Below are positions 7,399 to 16,647 of a stretch of 64,000 bases of DNA, piece by piece (within the stretch, counting starts at the first letter, position 1; each line of letters begins with the position of its first letter). Source of the stretch: Streptomyces sp. NRRL F-5727 (GTDB lineage: Bacteria; Actinomycetota; Actinomycetes; Streptomycetales; Streptomycetaceae); contig NZ_JOGX01000029.1 of assembly GCF_000719555.1 (NCBI RefSeq), positions 62,001 through 126,000 on the forward strand, written 5' to 3'. The notes under the pieces were generated by a model. The model was not told the DNA's origin. It did not search any database and was given only the letters and a program-made list of their open reading frames with translations. The position numbers and the translations under genes were made by a program.

Positions 7399-7596
7399 AT
7401 GGCCATGAACAACACCCCTGCCACGGACCCCGACGCGATCGCCCGCCTCGCCCGCTTCGGCACGCTGCCCGAGCGCATCCGTCCCGAGGACATGACCCTC
7501 GAGACCGAGGTCGATCCGGCCGGCGCGAACGGCGGCTACAACCCCGAGAACGCGTGGAAGTTCTACTCCTGCGTGGCTCTCGACCTGGGCCTGTAG
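7399..7596 (+). CDS. 65-aa conserved-looking peptide, first gene of the operator-controlled cluster
   Basis: 65 aa from ATG 7399 (MAMNNTPATD; the second ATG at 7405 is also usable). Codons are strongly GC3-biased, as in real genes. It is acidic with an ordered leader-like N-half (IARLARFGTLPERIRPEDM) and an aromatic/Cys C-end (AWKFYSCVALDLGL). It has no signal peptide or membrane helix. It sits alone between the operator promoter and the epoxide hydrolase, which starts 55 bp later. The size and layout recall precursor peptides, but no maturation enzyme is next to it. A small regulatory or accessory protein is equally possible. Confidence 0.6.
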   Translation: MAMNNTPATDPDAIARLARFGTLPERIRPEDMTLETEVDPAGANGGYNPENAWKFYSCVALDLGL

Positions 7597-7651
7597 TGGC
7601 TCGGACCACCACGGAACGAACTGTCGACGGCCACCGAGGAACGGAAGTGCG

Positions 7652-8998
7652 ATGGGTATGAACGACCACACGGGACGCGGCGCCACCGGCCGTCGCGGAT
7701 TCCTGGGCCTCGCTGCGGGCGCCGTCGCCGCCACACAGCTGGGACTGTCCGGCCCGGCGCAGGCGGCGACGAGCGGAACGCCGGCGGCGAGCACCGCGGG
7801 ATCCCGGAGGACACGCCGGAGCACCGCCATCCGCCCCTTCCGCGTCAGGGTCCCGCAGCGGGAGATCAACGAGCTGCGGAGGCGTGTCCGGGCGACGCGG
7901 TGGCCGGACAGGGAGACGGTGGGCGACCGGTCCCAGGGCGCCCAGCTGGCGAAGCTGCGGCCCCTGGTCGAGTACTGGGGCACCGGATACGACTGGCGCA
8001 AGGCGGAGGCGAAGATCAACGCCCTGCCGCAGTTCATCACCGAGATCGACGGACTGGACATCCAGTTCGCGCACATCCGCTCGCCGCATCCCGACGCCCT
8101 GCCGATGCTGATGACGCACGGCTGGCCCGGCTCGATCGTGGAGCTGCTCAAGGTCGTCGCGCCCCTGACCGACCCGACCGCTCACGGCGGCCGTGCGGAG
8201 GACGCCTTCCACCTGGTCCTGCCGACCCTGCCCGGGTACGGCTTCTCGGGCAGGCCGACGTCGACCGGCTGGAACCCCGCCCGGGTCGCGGTCGCGTTCG
8301 ACGTGCTCATGCGCCGGCTCGGATACACCCGGTACGTCTCCCAGGGCGGCGACCACGGCTCGATCATCTCGCAGGTGCTCGCGGCCCAGAAGCCCGAGGG
8401 GCTCCTCGGCATCCACGTCAACATGCCGGGCACCGTGCCTCCGGACGTCCTGCGCCACCTGCGCAACTTCGACCCCGCGCCGGCCGGCCTCACGGCGCGC
8501 GAGAAGCTCGCCTACGACCGTCTGCTGCACTTCTACCGCGACGGCTTCGGCTACGCGGCGATGATGAACCAGACCCCGCAGACGATCGGGTACGCGCTCA
8601 CCGACTCGCCGGTCGCCATGGCGGCGTACTACTACGACAAGTTCGCGGAGTGGACCGACTCCGGCGGGGAGCCCGAGAAGGTCCTCACCTACGACGAGAT
8701 GCTGGACGCGATCTCGCTCTACTGGCTCTCCGGCACCGCGACGTCGTCGGGCCGGTTCTACTGGGAGGGCACCCAGGCCGGCGGGGGCCCGTTCAACGCC
8801 GTCGACATTCCCACCGTCCCCGTCGCGGTGACCGTCTTCCCCCGCGAGATCTATCCCGCGCCGCGCAGCTGGGGCGAGCGCGCCTACGGCAACCTCATCC
8901 ACTGGAACGAGGTCGACCGGGGCGGCCACTTCGCGGCGTGGGAGCAGCCGCGGCTGCTGGCCGAGGAGCTCCGCACGGCCTTCAGGACGCTGCGCTAG
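7652..8998 (+). CDS. Exported epoxide hydrolase, alpha/beta fold
   Basis: 448 aa from ATG 7652; Met3 at 7658 is an alternative. It has a Tat signal (GRRGFLGLAAG) ending near QAA. The EHN domain (PFRVRVPQREINELRRRVR through TRWPD) is followed by the hydrolase core: HGWPGSIVE forms the oxyanion hole, GGDHGSIIS carries the nucleophile aspartate, and GGHFAAWEQP carries the catalytic histidine. An Asp nucleophile is diagnostic of microsomal-type epoxide hydrolases and rules out a serine esterase. The enzyme opens epoxides to diols outside the membrane. It is followed within 75 bp by a catalase, suggesting joint protection from reactive oxygenated compounds. Confidence 0.9.
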   Translation: MGMNDHTGRGATGRRGFLGLAAGAVAATQLGLSGPAQAATSGTPAASTAGSRRTRRSTAIRPFRVRVPQREINELRRRVRATRWPDRETVGDRSQGAQLAKLRPLVEYWGTGYDWRKAEAKINALPQFITEIDGLDIQFAHIRSPHPDALPMLMTHGWPGSIVELLKVVAPLTDPTAHGGRAEDAFHLVLPTLPGYGFSGRPTSTGWNPARVAVAFDVLMRRLGYTRYVSQGGDHGSIISQVLAAQKPEGLLGIHVNMPGTVPPDVLRHLRNFDPAPAGLTAREKLAYDRLLHFYRDGFGYAAMMNQTPQTIGYALTDSPVAMAAYYYDKFAEWTDSGGEPEKVLTYDEMLDAISLYWLSGTATSSGRFYWEGTQAGGGPFNAVDIPTVPVAVTVFPREIYPAPRSWGERAYGNLIHWNEVDRGGHFAAWEQPRLLAEELRTAFRTLR

Positions 8999-9070
8999 AC
9001 GACGCCGCACCCCCGGGCCGCCCGCGGCCCGGCCGCACACACGCACCCAGGACCCACCGAGGAGACGATC

Positions 9071-10534
9071 TTGTCCGAGAAGTCCCATGAGCGGCTCACC
9101 ACCGCGGCCGGCGCCCCCGTGCCCGACAACCAGAACGCGCTGACCGCGGGCGCACGCGGGCCGATGCTCCTGCAGGACGTCTGGTTCCTGGAGAAGCTCG
9201 CGCACTTCGACCGGGAGGTCATCCCGGAGCGCCGGATGCACGCCAAGGGCTCGGGGGCGTACGGCACCTTCACGGTGACGCACGACATCACCCGGTACAC
9301 CCGGGCGAAGATCTTCTCCGAGGTCGGCAAGAGGACCGAGCTGTTCGCGCGCTTCTCCACCGTCGCGGGCGAACGCGGCGCCGCCGACGCCGAGCGCGAC
9401 ATCCGCGGCTTCGCCGTGAAGTTCTACACCGAGGAGGGCAACTGGGACCTGGTGGGGAACAACACCCCGGTCTTCTTCTTCCGCGACCCGCTGAAGTTCC
9501 CCGACCTCAACCACGCGGTGAAGCGCGACCCGCGCACCAACCTCCGCGACGCCGAGAACAACTGGGACTTCTGGACCAGCCTCCCCGAGTCGCTGCTCCA
9601 GGTCACGATCATCATGTCGGACCGCGGCATCCCGGCCTCGTACCGGCACATGCACGGCTTCGGTTCGCACACCTACAGCCTGGTCAACGCCGAGGGCGAG
9701 CGGTTCTGGGTGAAGTTCCACCACCGCACCCAGCAGGGCGTCAGGAACCTGACGGACGCCGAGGCCGAGGCCCTGATCGGCAAAGACCGCGAGTCCCACC
9801 AGCGCGACCTGTTCGACGCGATCGAGAACGGCGACTTCCCCCGCTGGAAGCTGTTCGTCCAGGTCATGCCGGAGGCCGACGCGGACGGCTACCGCTTCCC
9901 TCCCTTCGACCTCACCAAGGTCTGGTCGAAGAAGGACTACCCCCTGATCGAGGTCGGCGAGTGGGAGCTGAACCGCAACGTCGCCAACTACTTCGCCGAC
10001 GTCGAGCAGGCCGCCTTCTCCCCTGCCAACGTGGTGCCGGGCATCGGCTTCTCGCCGGACCGGATGCTGCAGGGCAGGCTCTTCTCCTACGGGGACGCCC
10101 AGCGCTACCGCCTCGGCGTGAACCACCACCAGATCCCCGTCAACGCCCCCCGGAACGCAGCAAATTCCTACCATCGCGACGGCGCCATGCGGGTCGACGG
10201 CAACCAGGGCGCCACGCCGGGCATCGAGCCGAACTCGTACGGCCGCTGGCAGGAGCAGCCGGCCTACCGCGAGCCCGGCCAGGCGGTGGGGGCCTTCGCC
10301 GACCGGTTCGACTTCCGCGAGGACGACGACAACTACTTCGAACAGCCCGGCGACCTGTTCCGGCTGATGAGCCCCGAACAGCGTCAGACGCTCTTCGAGA
10401 ACACGGCGCGCGCCATCCGCGGCGCGTCGCGCCGGACCGTGGAACGGCACATCGCCCACTGCGCCCAGGCCGACCCTGCCTACGGTGAGGGCGTCCGCAA
10501 GGCGATCGAGGCCCTGGCCGCCGGCCCTTCCTGA
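9071..10534 (+). CDS. katA: Monofunctional haem catalase (clade 3, KatA-type)
   Basis: 487 aa starting with TTG at 9071, with GAGGAG 7 nt upstream. It has the catalytic His in [12 protein letters not shown], the Asn in [12 protein letters not shown], and the proximal haem Tyr in [14 protein letters not shown]. The length of about 490 aa fits small-subunit catalases that bind NADPH. It disproportionates hydrogen peroxide in the cytoplasm. Its stop overlaps the start of an ankyrin-repeat gene (TGATG), a catalase/ankyrin pairing seen in other bacteria. The nearest upstream promoter is the GTCACC/GGTGAC-controlled one before the peptide and epoxide hydrolase. Confidence 0.95.
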   Translation: MSEKSHERLTTAAGAPVPDNQNALTAGARGPMLLQDVWFLEKLAHFDREVIPERRMHAKGSGAYGTFTVTHDITRYTRAKIFSEVGKRTELFARFSTVAGERGAADAERDIRGFAVKFYTEEGNWDLVGNNTPVFFFRDPLKFPDLNHAVKRDPRTNLRDAENNWDFWTSLPESLLQVTIIMSDRGIPASYRHMHGFGSHTYSLVNAEGERFWVKFHHRTQQGVRNLTDAEAEALIGKDRESHQRDLFDAIENGDFPRWKLFVQVMPEADADGYRFPPFDLTKVWSKKDYPLIEVGEWELNRNVANYFADVEQAAFSPANVVPGIGFSPDRMLQGRLFSYGDAQRYRLGVNHHQIPVNAPRNAANSYHRDGAMRVDGNQGATPGIEPNSYGRWQEQPAYREPGQAVGAFADRFDFREDDDNYFEQPGDLFRLMSPEQRQTLFENTARAIRGASRRTVERHIAHCAQADPAYGEGVRKAIEALAAGPS

Positions 10535-10941
10535 TGGAGTCGTCGAACCGCGAGGGCGGCGGACTGAGCGCCGGGCAGCGGGCCCGTGTCGTGGAGATCG
10601 CCCTGGACCTGGCCCGGGAGGGCAGAACCGGGGAGCTGGTGGAGTTCGTACGGCACGGGCTGCCGGTGGACGTGGCCGACCCGGGCGCCAACACCCTCCT
10701 CATGCTCGCCGCCTACCACGGTCGGGCCGACACCGTGCGGGCGCTGCTGGCACTCGGCGCCGACCCGGACGCCCGCAACGCGCGCGACCAGTCGCCCCTC
10801 GCCGGCGCCCTGTTCAAGGGCGCGGACGAGGTGGTGGCGGTCCTGCGGGCCGCGGGCGCCGATCCGGACGCCGGCACCCCGACCGCGCGCGCCGCCGCGG
10901 CCCTCTTCGGCCGCGCACACCTGCTCGTCGACCGGCCCTGA
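10534..10941 (+). CDS. Ankyrin-repeat protein coupled to catalase
   Basis: 135 aa. The ATG at 10534 overlaps the catalase stop by one base, so the two are translationally coupled. About two and a half ankyrin repeats are visible: ANTLLMLAAYHGRADTVRAL, then LGADPDARNARDQSPLAGAL, then a final AGADPDA. There is no signal peptide. In Pseudomonas an ankyrin protein encoded with KatB supports catalase activity; by analogy this may be a catalase chaperone or anchor. That role is inferred from the coupling only. Confidence 0.88.
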   Translation: MESSNREGGGLSAGQRARVVEIALDLAREGRTGELVEFVRHGLPVDVADPGANTLLMLAAYHGRADTVRALLALGADPDARNARDQSPLAGALFKGADEVVAVLRAAGADPDAGTPTARAAAALFGRAHLLVDRP

Positions 10942-11331
10942 TCCGCGGGCACGTGCTCGCCGACCGGCTCTGGACCCGCGCCGGGTCAGGCCGACTTCCC
11001 GGCGCGGTCCATCCGGACGAGCGGTCGCGGTGCCGGGGCACGGCGCCGCCGGCGTCTCGCCACGTGTGCGCCGAGCGTCACGTGGCTGTCCGGCCGGACT
11101 TCCCTGTTCCCGAGCATCGGAGCACACCAGCGTGACTTCCCGTATCCCTTCACCCACTCCTCCCCCGTCCGGGCGCCCCGACCTCCGCACGGTGTCCGCG
11201 GTCCAGCGTGGGCCGGCGGTTCCGCACGGCGGTGCACCGCCGCTCGCCACCGCCCCGGCGTCCGAGAGCCCCACCGGGCCGGCGCGGGAACACCGCGACG
11301 GCCGGGCTCCGCTGACCGTGGAGGCGGGGCG
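10942..11331. other. Gene-free stretch between the ankyrin gene and the PPOX-type pseudogene
   Basis: I see no gene. The sequence includes GC-rich inverted strings just after the ankyrin stop that may act as a terminator, and a CACGTG-containing string near 11060-11085. Nothing else is recognisable. Confidence 0.45.
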
Positions 11332-12214
11332 ATGACGGTGCTCGACTCCGCCCCTGGACGTCCTCGACGCCTACCGCAGCTGCGAGGTCGTCACGCTGGG
11401 CCGTGACGGCACGCCGACGGCCTGGCCGACGGCGGTGTGGCGACGCGAGAACGGCGGGCTCGTGGTGACGACGCGCCTGGCGTTCGCGCAGAAGGCGCTG
11501 AACGTGCGCCGGGACGGCCGGGTCGCCCTGCTCTTCTCCGACCCCACCGGAAGCGGTCTGACCGAACCCGCGCAGATCTTCGTCGGCGGGCGGGCCGAGT
11601 GCCCCGACGAGATCCACACCGGGCCGGAGGGCCTGGAGGAGTACTGGCGGATGCTCTTCGACCGGCAGCCGCACAGCCGGTCCTACCTCGCGCGCCCGCT
11701 GCGGCGGCTGACGGCCTGGTACTACCTGCGTCTGGTCATCACCGTCACTCCCGAGCAGGTGATCGTGCGCCCCGCCGGGGATCCGCCCGCACCACGGGTG
11801 CCCACCGGCGCGCCCGGAGGTGTGCCGCCGACCGGAGCCGCACAGCTCGCGGGGCACGCCACGGCCGTCCTGGCCTCCCGCGACGCGTCCGGCGCACCCG
11901 TGCCGGCCCGCACCCGGCCGGTGCCGACGACGGACGGCTTCGCGGTCCGCGTGCCGGCCGACTGCGCCGTGACGGCAGGCCCCGCCTCGCTCCTGGTGCA
12001 CCGGCACGACGAGCGGCTGAACGGCCTCAGTAATGCCCTGGTCCGGGGCGAACTGCGGCCCGCGGGCGACGGGTGGCTGCTGGTGCCCTCCTCGGTGGTC
12101 GAGCCGATGGGCTCGGGGCGCGGCGCGGACGGGCTGCGCCTCCTGCGGCGCAGCCGGCGCTCCACCGACCGTTACCTGGAGCGCAGGGGCCTGTCACTTC
12201 CCCCGGTACGATGA
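11332..12214 (+). pseudogene. Pyridoxamine 5'-phosphate oxidase-like protein, frameshifted near the start
   Basis: An ATG at 11332 (with GGAGGCGGGG upstream) opens MTVLDSA. The recognisable protein then continues one frame over as LDVLDAYRSCEVVTLGRDGT, with one surplus C in GCCCCTGG near 11352. The rest reads cleanly to 12214: WPTAVWRR, RDGRVALLFSDPTGSG and FVGGRAEC resemble the split-barrel FMN-binding fold, followed by a roughly 130-aa extension that looks like a second barrel. Intact homologues would bind a flavin such as FMN or F420. It is either a recent one-base inactivation or a sequencing error. Confidence 0.65.
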
Positions 12215-12292
12215 GACCCCTTCCGGGAACTGACGCCACGACGCCAGTCCTGACACCGCCATGTGTGTGCGGTGCGGATGAGCCGGGCCCGG

Positions 12293-12302
12293 TCACATGT
12301 GA
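12293..12302. promoter_or_regulatory. Palindrome TCACATGTGA upstream of the histidine kinase
   Basis: A 10-bp perfect palindrome about 135 bp before the kinase start. A partial ATGTGTGTG string lies 30 bp away. Confidence 0.45.
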
Positions 12303-12435
12303 ACGCCGGGCCCCGCATTCCGTGGGCGCCGTCCGGGGCTCTCACGGTGTTCACGTTCCGGACATGTCTTCTGCTCGGCCGGAATACGTTGCACACTTTG
12401 CCTGTCACATTTCTTCACGGGGGCAGGGCGGATTC

Positions 12436-13833
12436 ATGGGTGCTGGGCGTGGCCACGGAGGTCGGCCCCTGGGGCTGACGAGTCTCACGATCGCGGCGAG
12501 CGGCCTGCTCGCGCTGCTGATCGGTGTCGCGTTCACCGTGCTGCTGTGGGCGATCAACGACGCGAACAACTCGATCTCGGCCAGACGGGCCTCGCGCACG
12601 GCCCTCGTCAGGGCCGGCAGCATGGAGCAGCTCCTCATCGACCTGGAGACCGGCCAGCGCGGTTTCGTGATCACCAGGCGGGAGGAGTTCCTCGAACCGT
12701 GGCACGCGGCGCGGAAGGCACTGCCGCTGGAGGCCCGGCAGTTCACCGACAGCACGACCTCCGAGGAGCAGCGGCGCACCGCCGAGCGGATCACCCAGGG
12801 AGTCCGGTCCTTCCTCGACGACTACTCGGTCCCGCTGATCGCGAAGGCGCGTGGCGGCGACCCCACGGCCGGTTCACTGGAGGAGGCGACCGAGGGCAAG
12901 CGACGGGTGGACGCGTTGCGGGCGCAGTTCGACGAGTACATGTCCGACGAGCGCGTCCATCTCGCCGAACGCACCGACGCCGCGGGGGCCAACAGCAACC
13001 AGGCGGTGACCGCCGCCGCGGTCGGGCTCGCCGCGTCCATGGCACTGTTCGCCGTCTTCACGGTGCTTCAGCACCGCGCGGTGGTACGGCCCGTGCGCGG
13101 CGCGGCCGCGGCAGCGCAGGAGCTGGCGGGCGGAGACCTGAGCGTACGGGTCGCACCCAGCAGGATCGCGGAGATCGGAGCGCTGGGCAGCTCCTTCAAC
13201 AGCATGGCCGCCTCCCTCCAGGACAGTCGCCGGCGGATCATGGAGAGCACCGAGGCCGTCCACCGGCGCACCGCCCGGGACCTGCACGACGGGGCGCAGC
13301 AGCGGCTGGTCAGCCTGATGATCGGGCTGCGGCTGGCGCGAGAGCTGCTCCCCGGGTCGGAGCGGGCGGCGGTCGACCTGCTCGACCAGTCGATCGACAA
13401 CGCGCAGACGGCGATCAACGAGCTGCGGGAGCTGGCCTCCGGGATCTATCCGCTGGTGCTCACGGTCAAGGGGCTGGTGCCGGCGGTCAGGGACCTGGCG
13501 TCCCGGTGCCCGGTGCCCATGGTCGTCGACTGCGAGGGCGAACGCAGGATCCCGTCCACGGTCGAGTCGAACGCGTACTTCGTGGTGGCCGAGGCCGTGA
13601 CCAACGCGGTCAAGCACGCCCAGGCGTCCCGGATCGACGTCTTCGTCGAGTTCGGGGAGGTGCTGCGGCTCAAGGTCGCGGACGACGGGATCGGCGGCGT
13701 CGGCAAGGCGACCGCGGGCAGCGGGATGACCGGCCTCGCGGACCGCGTGGCGGCCTTCGACGGCAAGCTGACCATCGACTCGCCGCCCGGCCGGGGCACC
13801 ACCCTGCTGATCCAGATCCCGGTACGGGACTGA
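12436..13833 (+). CDS. Sensor histidine kinase (CHASE3-HAMP-HisKA_3, NarL/DesK type)
   Basis: 465 aa from ATG 12436. One transmembrane helix (about 18-38, LLALLIGVAFTVLLWAI) is followed by an extracellular CHASE3-like helical domain (LETGQRGFVITRREEFLEPW). A second membrane helix lies at about 195-220, then a HAMP domain (RPVRGAAAAAQELAGGDLSVR). The dimerisation/phosphoacceptor motif is ARDLHDGAQQRL, and the C-terminal ATPase part shows NAVKHA and DDGIGG. This is a membrane sensor that passes phosphate to a LuxR-type regulator. The likely partner is the NarL-type regulator at 15365, separated by two genes. Confidence 0.93.
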   Translation: MGAGRGHGGRPLGLTSLTIAASGLLALLIGVAFTVLLWAINDANNSISARRASRTALVRAGSMEQLLIDLETGQRGFVITRREEFLEPWHAARKALPLEARQFTDSTTSEEQRRTAERITQGVRSFLDDYSVPLIAKARGGDPTAGSLEEATEGKRRVDALRAQFDEYMSDERVHLAERTDAAGANSNQAVTAAAVGLAASMALFAVFTVLQHRAVVRPVRGAAAAAQELAGGDLSVRVAPSRIAEIGALGSSFNSMAASLQDSRRRIMESTEAVHRRTARDLHDGAQQRLVSLMIGLRLARELLPGSERAAVDLLDQSIDNAQTAINELRELASGIYPLVLTVKGLVPAVRDLASRCPVPMVVDCEGERRIPSTVESNAYFVVAEAVTNAVKHAQASRIDVFVEFGEVLRLKVADDGIGGVGKATAGSGMTGLADRVAAFDGKLTIDSPPGRGTTLLIQIPVRD

Positions 13834-13908
13834 ACCGGGCGGCGCCCCTGCCCGGCGGTGTCGCGGGCCGTCGGAACGGCCGGGGCCTGGTGTCGTGGAC
13901 GGCTGTCG

Positions 13909-14316
13909 TCACTCCGCCAGCTGGACGAGCTCGTCCCAGTCGACACCTTCCAGCTCGGTCCCGCGGGGCACCATCTCCCAGGTGCGGGCGAGCCACCGCG
14001 CGACCGGCTCGACGGGGATCTCGAAGAGCGCCGTGCGGTCGCCTCCGCCCACCCGTACGCAGAAGGAGGACCGCTCGCCGTCGCTGTCGAGCAGCGGCCA
14101 GAGCACGACCTCGCCCTCGCCGGCGCGGGCGACCAGGCCGTCGGCCAGGAGCTCGCGGCAGAGGAACCACCGCACCGGCCGTGCCCCGTGGCTGTCCAGG
14201 ACCAGGGAGACGGCCAGCGGGTCGCTGGTGTCGTAGCCGAACTCGCACGTCAGGTCCAGGGGGAGTTCGGACGTCACCCAGTGGGTGATCTCCAGGGTGA
14301 GGTGGCACTTCTTCAT
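13909..14316 (-). CDS. SsgA/SsgB-like sporulation protein (SALP) 1
   Basis: 135 aa from the ATG at 14316, with GGAGG 6 nt upstream. It matches the SALP family: an N-terminal beta sheet (LPLDLTCEFGYDTSDPLAVS), the WFLCRELLADGL segment, and the C-terminal FEIPVEPVARWLARTWEMVP. SsgA-like proteins are specific to morphologically complex actinomycetes and guide septum placement or cell-wall remodelling during sporulation. It is convergent with the histidine kinase. A second, more diverged member lies at 60177. Confidence 0.9.
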   Translation of the reverse strand: MKKCHLTLEITHWVTSELPLDLTCEFGYDTSDPLAVSLVLDSHGARPVRWFLCRELLADGLVARAGEGEVVLWPLLDSDGERSSFCVRVGGGDRTALFEIPVEPVARWLARTWEMVPRGTELEGVDWDELVQLAE

Positions 14317-14728
14317 GGTCGCCTCCAAGGGATTGAGCCGGTCGACCGGCCTGGACGTCCGGGCAGGTGGACGCGGGGTGTCGTGCGCCTCGCCGATGGC
14401 CATGGGGCGGAACCGCATGTGTGCGGTACGCGCGGGGCGTCCTCGTCCTGGCACCAAGTGTCGGCCCGGAGGTGCGGCAGGGTCTGTCGTGTGACCCCTC
14501 GGCCTTCCTCGGGACTCCCCCGTGCCGACGTAGGGCACACCCCACGCCGTTCCGCGGGCAGACCGCGGGCGGACCGGCCGAGGGACGCGTGGCGTCCGCC
14601 CCGGGCCGACGCACGGCCATCGACGACCGATTGCATACCTATCCTCATGATTCTCTTCATACGTGTTAGTTTGAGCGCGAGAATCATGGCCATGTGCCGA
14701 CCGAAGGGCACGGCCGTCGAGGAGAGAT
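14317..14728. promoter_or_regulatory. Promoter region with a long-spaced inverted repeat
   Basis: No gene is seen. CATGATTCTC (14646-14655) and GAGAATCATG (14679-14688) are perfect inverted copies with a 23-nt AT-richer spacer that contains TACGTGTTAG. They end 40 bp before the isochorismatase start. The 33-bp centre spacing is about three helical turns, which suits binding of a dimeric or tetrameric regulator. Confidence 0.6.
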
Positions 14729-15289
14729 GTGTCCGTCACCGCTGTAGACCGGAAGACCGCCCTGATCGTCGTCGACCTCCAGAAGGGCGTCGTCGGACTG
14801 CCGCTCGCGCACCCGGTTGCCGACGTCCTCGACCGCAACGCCGAGTTGCTCGCGGCGTTCCGCCGCCGTGGCCTGCCCGTGGTGCTCGTGAACGTCGCGG
14901 GCGGCCCGGCCGGACGCAACGACCTCGGCGCGAGCTTCCCCGAGCCGAGCGCCGAAGGGACCGAGCTGGTCCCCGAGCTGAACGCCGGCGAGGGCGACCA
15001 CCTCGTGACCACGCACGCGCGCAGTGCCTTCACCGGGACCGGCCTGGACGGGTGGCTGCGCGAGCAGGACGTCACCCAGCTCGTCGTCACCGGCATCGCC
15101 ACCAGCAGCGGCGTGGAGTCCACCGTCCGCGACGCCCACGAACGGGGATACAACGTCACGGTGGCGCTGGACGCCGTGACCGACACCGACGGCTCCGCCC
15201 ACGACCACACCGTCACGCGGATCTACCCGCGCATCGCCGAGACGGGCCGTACGAAGGAGGTCCTCGCCGCCCTCGCCGTCTCCAGGTGA
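14729..15289 (+). CDS. Isochorismatase-family cysteine hydrolase
   Basis: 186 aa from GTG 14729, with GGAGAG directly upstream; an ATG two bases earlier is out of frame. The fold is shown by ALIVVDLQKGVVG (catalytic Asp), a Lys/Arg region, and VVTGIATSSGVESTVRDAHE, where the nucleophile Cys of most members is replaced by Ser (IATSSGV). Without that Cys it may not be a classical amidohydrolase. It lies between the SALP gene and the response regulator. The inverted repeat at 14646-14688 probably controls it. Confidence 0.85.
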   Translation: MSVTAVDRKTALIVVDLQKGVVGLPLAHPVADVLDRNAELLAAFRRRGLPVVLVNVAGGPAGRNDLGASFPEPSAEGTELVPELNAGEGDHLVTTHARSAFTGTGLDGWLREQDVTQLVVTGIATSSGVESTVRDAHERGYNVTVALDAVTDTDGSAHDHTVTRIYPRIAETGRTKEVLAALAVSR

Positions 15290-15364
15290 CGTACCCCGCG
15301 GGGCCTGCCGGGCGGTGTCCCGATTCCGAACGACCGTGACATGTATGCGCGTTAGGATGTCGCC

Positions 15365-16024
15365 ATGAAGCAACCACGTCGGGCGGTACTCGGTGAGGAC
15401 CAGCCGATCGTCCGCGAAGGCATCGCAACCATCCTGCGCACGGCGGGCATCGACGTGGTCGCGGCCGTGGACAACGCGGTCGACCTCGTGCGGGCGGCCG
15501 ATGAACACCGCCCCGACGTGGTGATCACCGACATCCGCATGCCGCCGGCCCTGGAGGCGGACGGCCTGGACGCCGTACGGAAGATCCGTGCCGCACGGCC
15601 GGACACCGCGGTCATCGTCCTGTCCCAGTTCCTCGACGCCTCCTACGCGCTCGACCTGGTCGGAGACGATCCGAGCGGGGTGGGCTACCTCCTGAAGGAG
15701 AAGGTGGCCCACCCGCAGCTCCTCATCGACGCCGTCGAACGGGTCGTGGCCCGGGACTCCGCTCTCGACCCGGACGTGATCTCGGCCCTGCTGGGCCGCA
15801 AGCGTCCCGAGGACCCGTTGGCCGGGTTGACGCCGAGGGAGCGGCAGGTGCTCGCGCTGATGGCCGAGGGCCACTCCAACACGGGGATCTCCGAGCAGCT
15901 CTTCGTGAGCGTCGCGGCCGTGGAACGGCATGTGACCGGCATCTTCATGAAGCTGGGCCTCAACCAGACCGCGTCCGGTCAGCACCGCCGGGTGCTGGCG
16001 GTGTTGCGCTACCTCGGGCAGTAG
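15365..16024 (+). CDS. NarL/LuxR-type response regulator
   Basis: 219 aa. The receiver domain has the acidic pair in LGEDQP, the phosphorylation Asp in VVITDIRMPP (near residue 58) and the conserved Lys in LLKEKV. The LuxR helix-turn-helix is LTPRERQVLALMAEGHSNTGISEQLFVSVAAVERH. It is probably the partner of the kinase at 12436, as the pair matches by subtype. The two are separated by the SALP and isochorismatase genes, so the assignment is an inference. Confidence 0.92.
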   Translation: MKQPRRAVLGEDQPIVREGIATILRTAGIDVVAAVDNAVDLVRAADEHRPDVVITDIRMPPALEADGLDAVRKIRAARPDTAVIVLSQFLDASYALDLVGDDPSGVGYLLKEKVAHPQLLIDAVERVVARDSALDPDVISALLGRKRPEDPLAGLTPRERQVLALMAEGHSNTGISEQLFVSVAAVERHVTGIFMKLGLNQTASGQHRRVLAVLRYLGQ

Positions 16025-16483
16025 CTAGTAGGTGGTCACCAGGGGCTTCGTCTCGTCGACCATGTAGGTGGAGAGCATCATCGTCGTCACCCTGCCGATG
16101 TTGCGGGCGTTGTGGATCACACCGCTCGGGATGAAGAACGGGTCGCCCGTGCGCAGCCGCAGGGGCGGCCGGTCGTCGAACGCCATCAGGACCTCACCCC
16201 GGACGATGTAGCCGACCTCCACGCCGGGATGGCTGTGCCGGCCGGACTCCTTGTGCACCGGGATCTCGACCAGCGTCTGCACGGCCTCCCATCCCTCAGC
16301 GGGCGAAGGGTGTTCCTGGAGCAAGGTGCGGGTGACGCCGTCGGTCGGGCCGGAATCCGCCGCAGAGACGGTCCCGCCGGGGCGGGACGGATCAGCCACC
16401 GCGGCCGAGGCCGGCAGGGCGGCGGCGAGTACGCCGGCCGCCGCGACACCACTGGTCCGGAGGACGGAACGCCTGTCGATCAT
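16025..16483 (-). CDS. Exported cupin-domain protein
   Basis: 152 aa from the ATG at 16483, with AAGGGAA upstream. A Tat-type signal (DRRSVLRTSGVAAAGVLAAAL) ends at an Ala-rich site. The single cupin barrel shows both motifs: HSHPGVEVGYIVRGE and PFFIPSGVIHNARN, giving a three-His/one-Glu metal site. Such small exported cupins may be sugar- or oxidant-linked enzymes or binding proteins. Its stop abuts the stop of the response regulator (convergent). Two ACACGTGT palindromes lie 50 and 100 bp upstream. Confidence 0.85.
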   Translation of the reverse strand: MIDRRSVLRTSGVAAAGVLAAALPASAAVADPSRPGGTVSAADSGPTDGVTRTLLQEHPSPAEGWEAVQTLVEIPVHKESGRHSHPGVEVGYIVRGEVLMAFDDRPPLRLRTGDPFFIPSGVIHNARNIGRVTTMMLSTYMVDETKPLVTTY

Positions 16484-16533
16484 TTCGATTCCCTTCGAGC
16501 CGGGTGGGACGACCACACTGCCCCCATACGCAA

Positions 16534-16541
16534 ACACGTGT
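16534..16541. promoter_or_regulatory. ACACGTGT palindrome, cupin promoter
   Basis: The first of two identical 8-bp palindromes upstream of the cupin gene, followed by GTGTGCATGC. Confidence 0.4.
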
Positions 16542-16583
16542 GTGTGCATGCCCGCAAGCACCGATATCGGCCAGGCCACTGGC

Positions 16584-16591
16584 ACACGTGT
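16584..16591. promoter_or_regulatory. ACACGTGT palindrome, cupin promoter (second copy)
   Basis: Identical to the palindrome at 16534-16541, 50 bp further upstream (about five helical turns). Confidence 0.4.
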
Positions 16592-16647
16592 TCACGACGT
16601 GTCCGCGGGGGGAATGCGGCCCCGCGCGGATCGCATTCCGGCCGGGC

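Noticed and set aside
7235..10459. A long uninterrupted reading frame on the reverse strand opposite the epoxide hydrolase and catalase genes
   Set aside because: Its frame is a GC-bias shadow: the forward genes have clear catalytic motifs, whereas this frame has no domain and is rich in Val/Gly/Arg.
10713..12007. Several arginine-rich frames near the PPOX-like gene
   Set aside because: They lack ribosome sites and motifs and overlap the better-supported genes.
12436..16024. The kinase and response regulator as one contiguous operon
   Set aside because: The SALP gene between them is on the opposite strand, so they cannot be one transcript; they are only matched by subtype.
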